Assembly: GCA_964617665.1 (NCBI GenBank)
Contig: CAZUAH010000326.1
Span: 1 to 15,150, forward strand
DNA length: 15,150 bases
From: JADHUC01 sp964617665
GTDB lineage: Bacteria; Planctomycetota; Planctomycetia; Pirellulales; Pirellulaceae
Direction: 5' to 3'
Below, piece by piece: positions 14,942 to 15,150 of the stretch. The notes under the pieces were generated by a model. The model worked only from the letters and a program-made list of their open reading frames with translations, was not told the origin of the DNA and did not search any database. The position numbers and the translations under genes are program-made. How positions within the stretch are numbered: position 1 is the first letter of the stretch; the number at the start of each line of letters is the position of its first letter.

Positions 14942-15150
14942 TCACCCGTCGCCGAGCCTTTGTGCCAGTTCCACCAGCAGGTCAACTTGTGCTTGGTTGA
15001 TCTTTCGTTTGGCTGTCTCCATGTCGAAAAAGTCGGCACGGTCTACTTCCGGGAACTGCATCTGCTGTCCGGACTTTGGCGGCCATTCCATCGTGAAGGT
15101 CCGGCGGCGCACTCTGCGAGCGCGTGGCCATGAAGTAGCGGCTCGGATTT
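14942..15150 (-). CDS. Nudix hydrolase, C-terminal fragment
   Basis: Reading the minus strand from the window edge, the frame is open for about 69 codons to a TGA at 14944-14942. It encodes RRRTFTMEWPPKSGQQMQFP, then EVDRADFFDMETAKRKINQA and a final LLVELAQRLGDG. The 'T-M-E-W-P-P-K-S-G...F-P-E-V-D-R-A-x-F-F' pattern is the C-terminal part of a Nudix NTP-pyrophosphohydrolase-type protein, where Phe/Asp-x-x-A-R-x-K-I closes the domain. The Nudix box itself lies outside the window, so catalytic competence cannot be checked. The gene is transcribed toward the truncated DUF488 gene and probably shares a transcript with it. Confidence 0.7.
   Translation of the reverse strand, partial: IRAATSWPRARRVRRRTFTMEWPPKSGQQMQFPEVDRADFFDMETAKRKINQAQVDLLVELAQRLGDG

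Noticed and set aside
1..15150. CRISPR array, tRNA, rRNA, insertion sequence or integrase
   Set aside because: No regularly spaced direct repeats, no cloverleaf with CCA end, no rRNA core sequence, and no transposase or integrase motifs were seen on either strand.

Overview
The window reads as a stretch of a GC-rich Planctomycetota chromosome. The reasons are the gene content: SGNH sialate-O-acetylesterase-like enzymes, a secreted sulfatase, a Tat-exported ThuA protein, several exported PQQ-like beta-propeller proteins, and a propeller/methyltransferase/propeller fusion of a kind I associate with planctomycetes. Taxonomy is inferred from protein style only. No rRNA, tRNA, CRISPR array, integrase or insertion sequence was seen.

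Positions 1-6041 (all + strand) hold a closely spaced run of five genes: the 3' end of a sialate O-acetylesterase-family (SASA) protein, a complete SASA-family esterase, a secreted arylsulfatase-type sulfatase, a four-carbon acid sugar kinase (DUF1537 family), and a one-cysteine Asp/Glu-racemase-superfamily protein. The last three are separated by only 14-17 bases. A reasonable inference is a catabolic unit for a decorated glycan: exported esterases and a sulfatase strip acetyl and sulfate groups, and the cytoplasmic kinase/racemase-like pair handles a C4 acid sugar. No aldolase or dehydrogenase is present to close that pathway.

Positions 6276-13971 (all + strand) hold a second set of exported proteins: a PQQ-like beta-propeller protein broken by a one-base frameshift near 7296-7300, a Tat-signal ThuA-like protein, a second PQQ-like propeller, and a 1052-residue protein in which a class I SAM-methyltransferase fold sits between two propeller regions behind a Sec signal peptide. 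Spacers here are 100-230 bases, and two of the gaps in the window carry good inverted repeats.

Positions 13972-15150 hold a small exported protein (weakly FlgH-like) whose 3' end runs into the antisense of a truncated DUF488 gene. Beyond that, on the minus strand, is the C-terminus of a Nudix hydrolase that precedes the DUF488 gene in its own transcription direction. Around 14600-14660 both converging genes lose their recognisable sequence, so this looks like a rearrangement or assembly junction.

The most unusual items are the exported propeller-methyltransferase fusion, the kinase/racemase-like pair placed behind a sulfatase, the variant sulfatase active-site motif (CTVSR), the frameshift, and the broken junction at the right end. 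Nothing here can be shown from sequence alone to be a wholly undescribed system.
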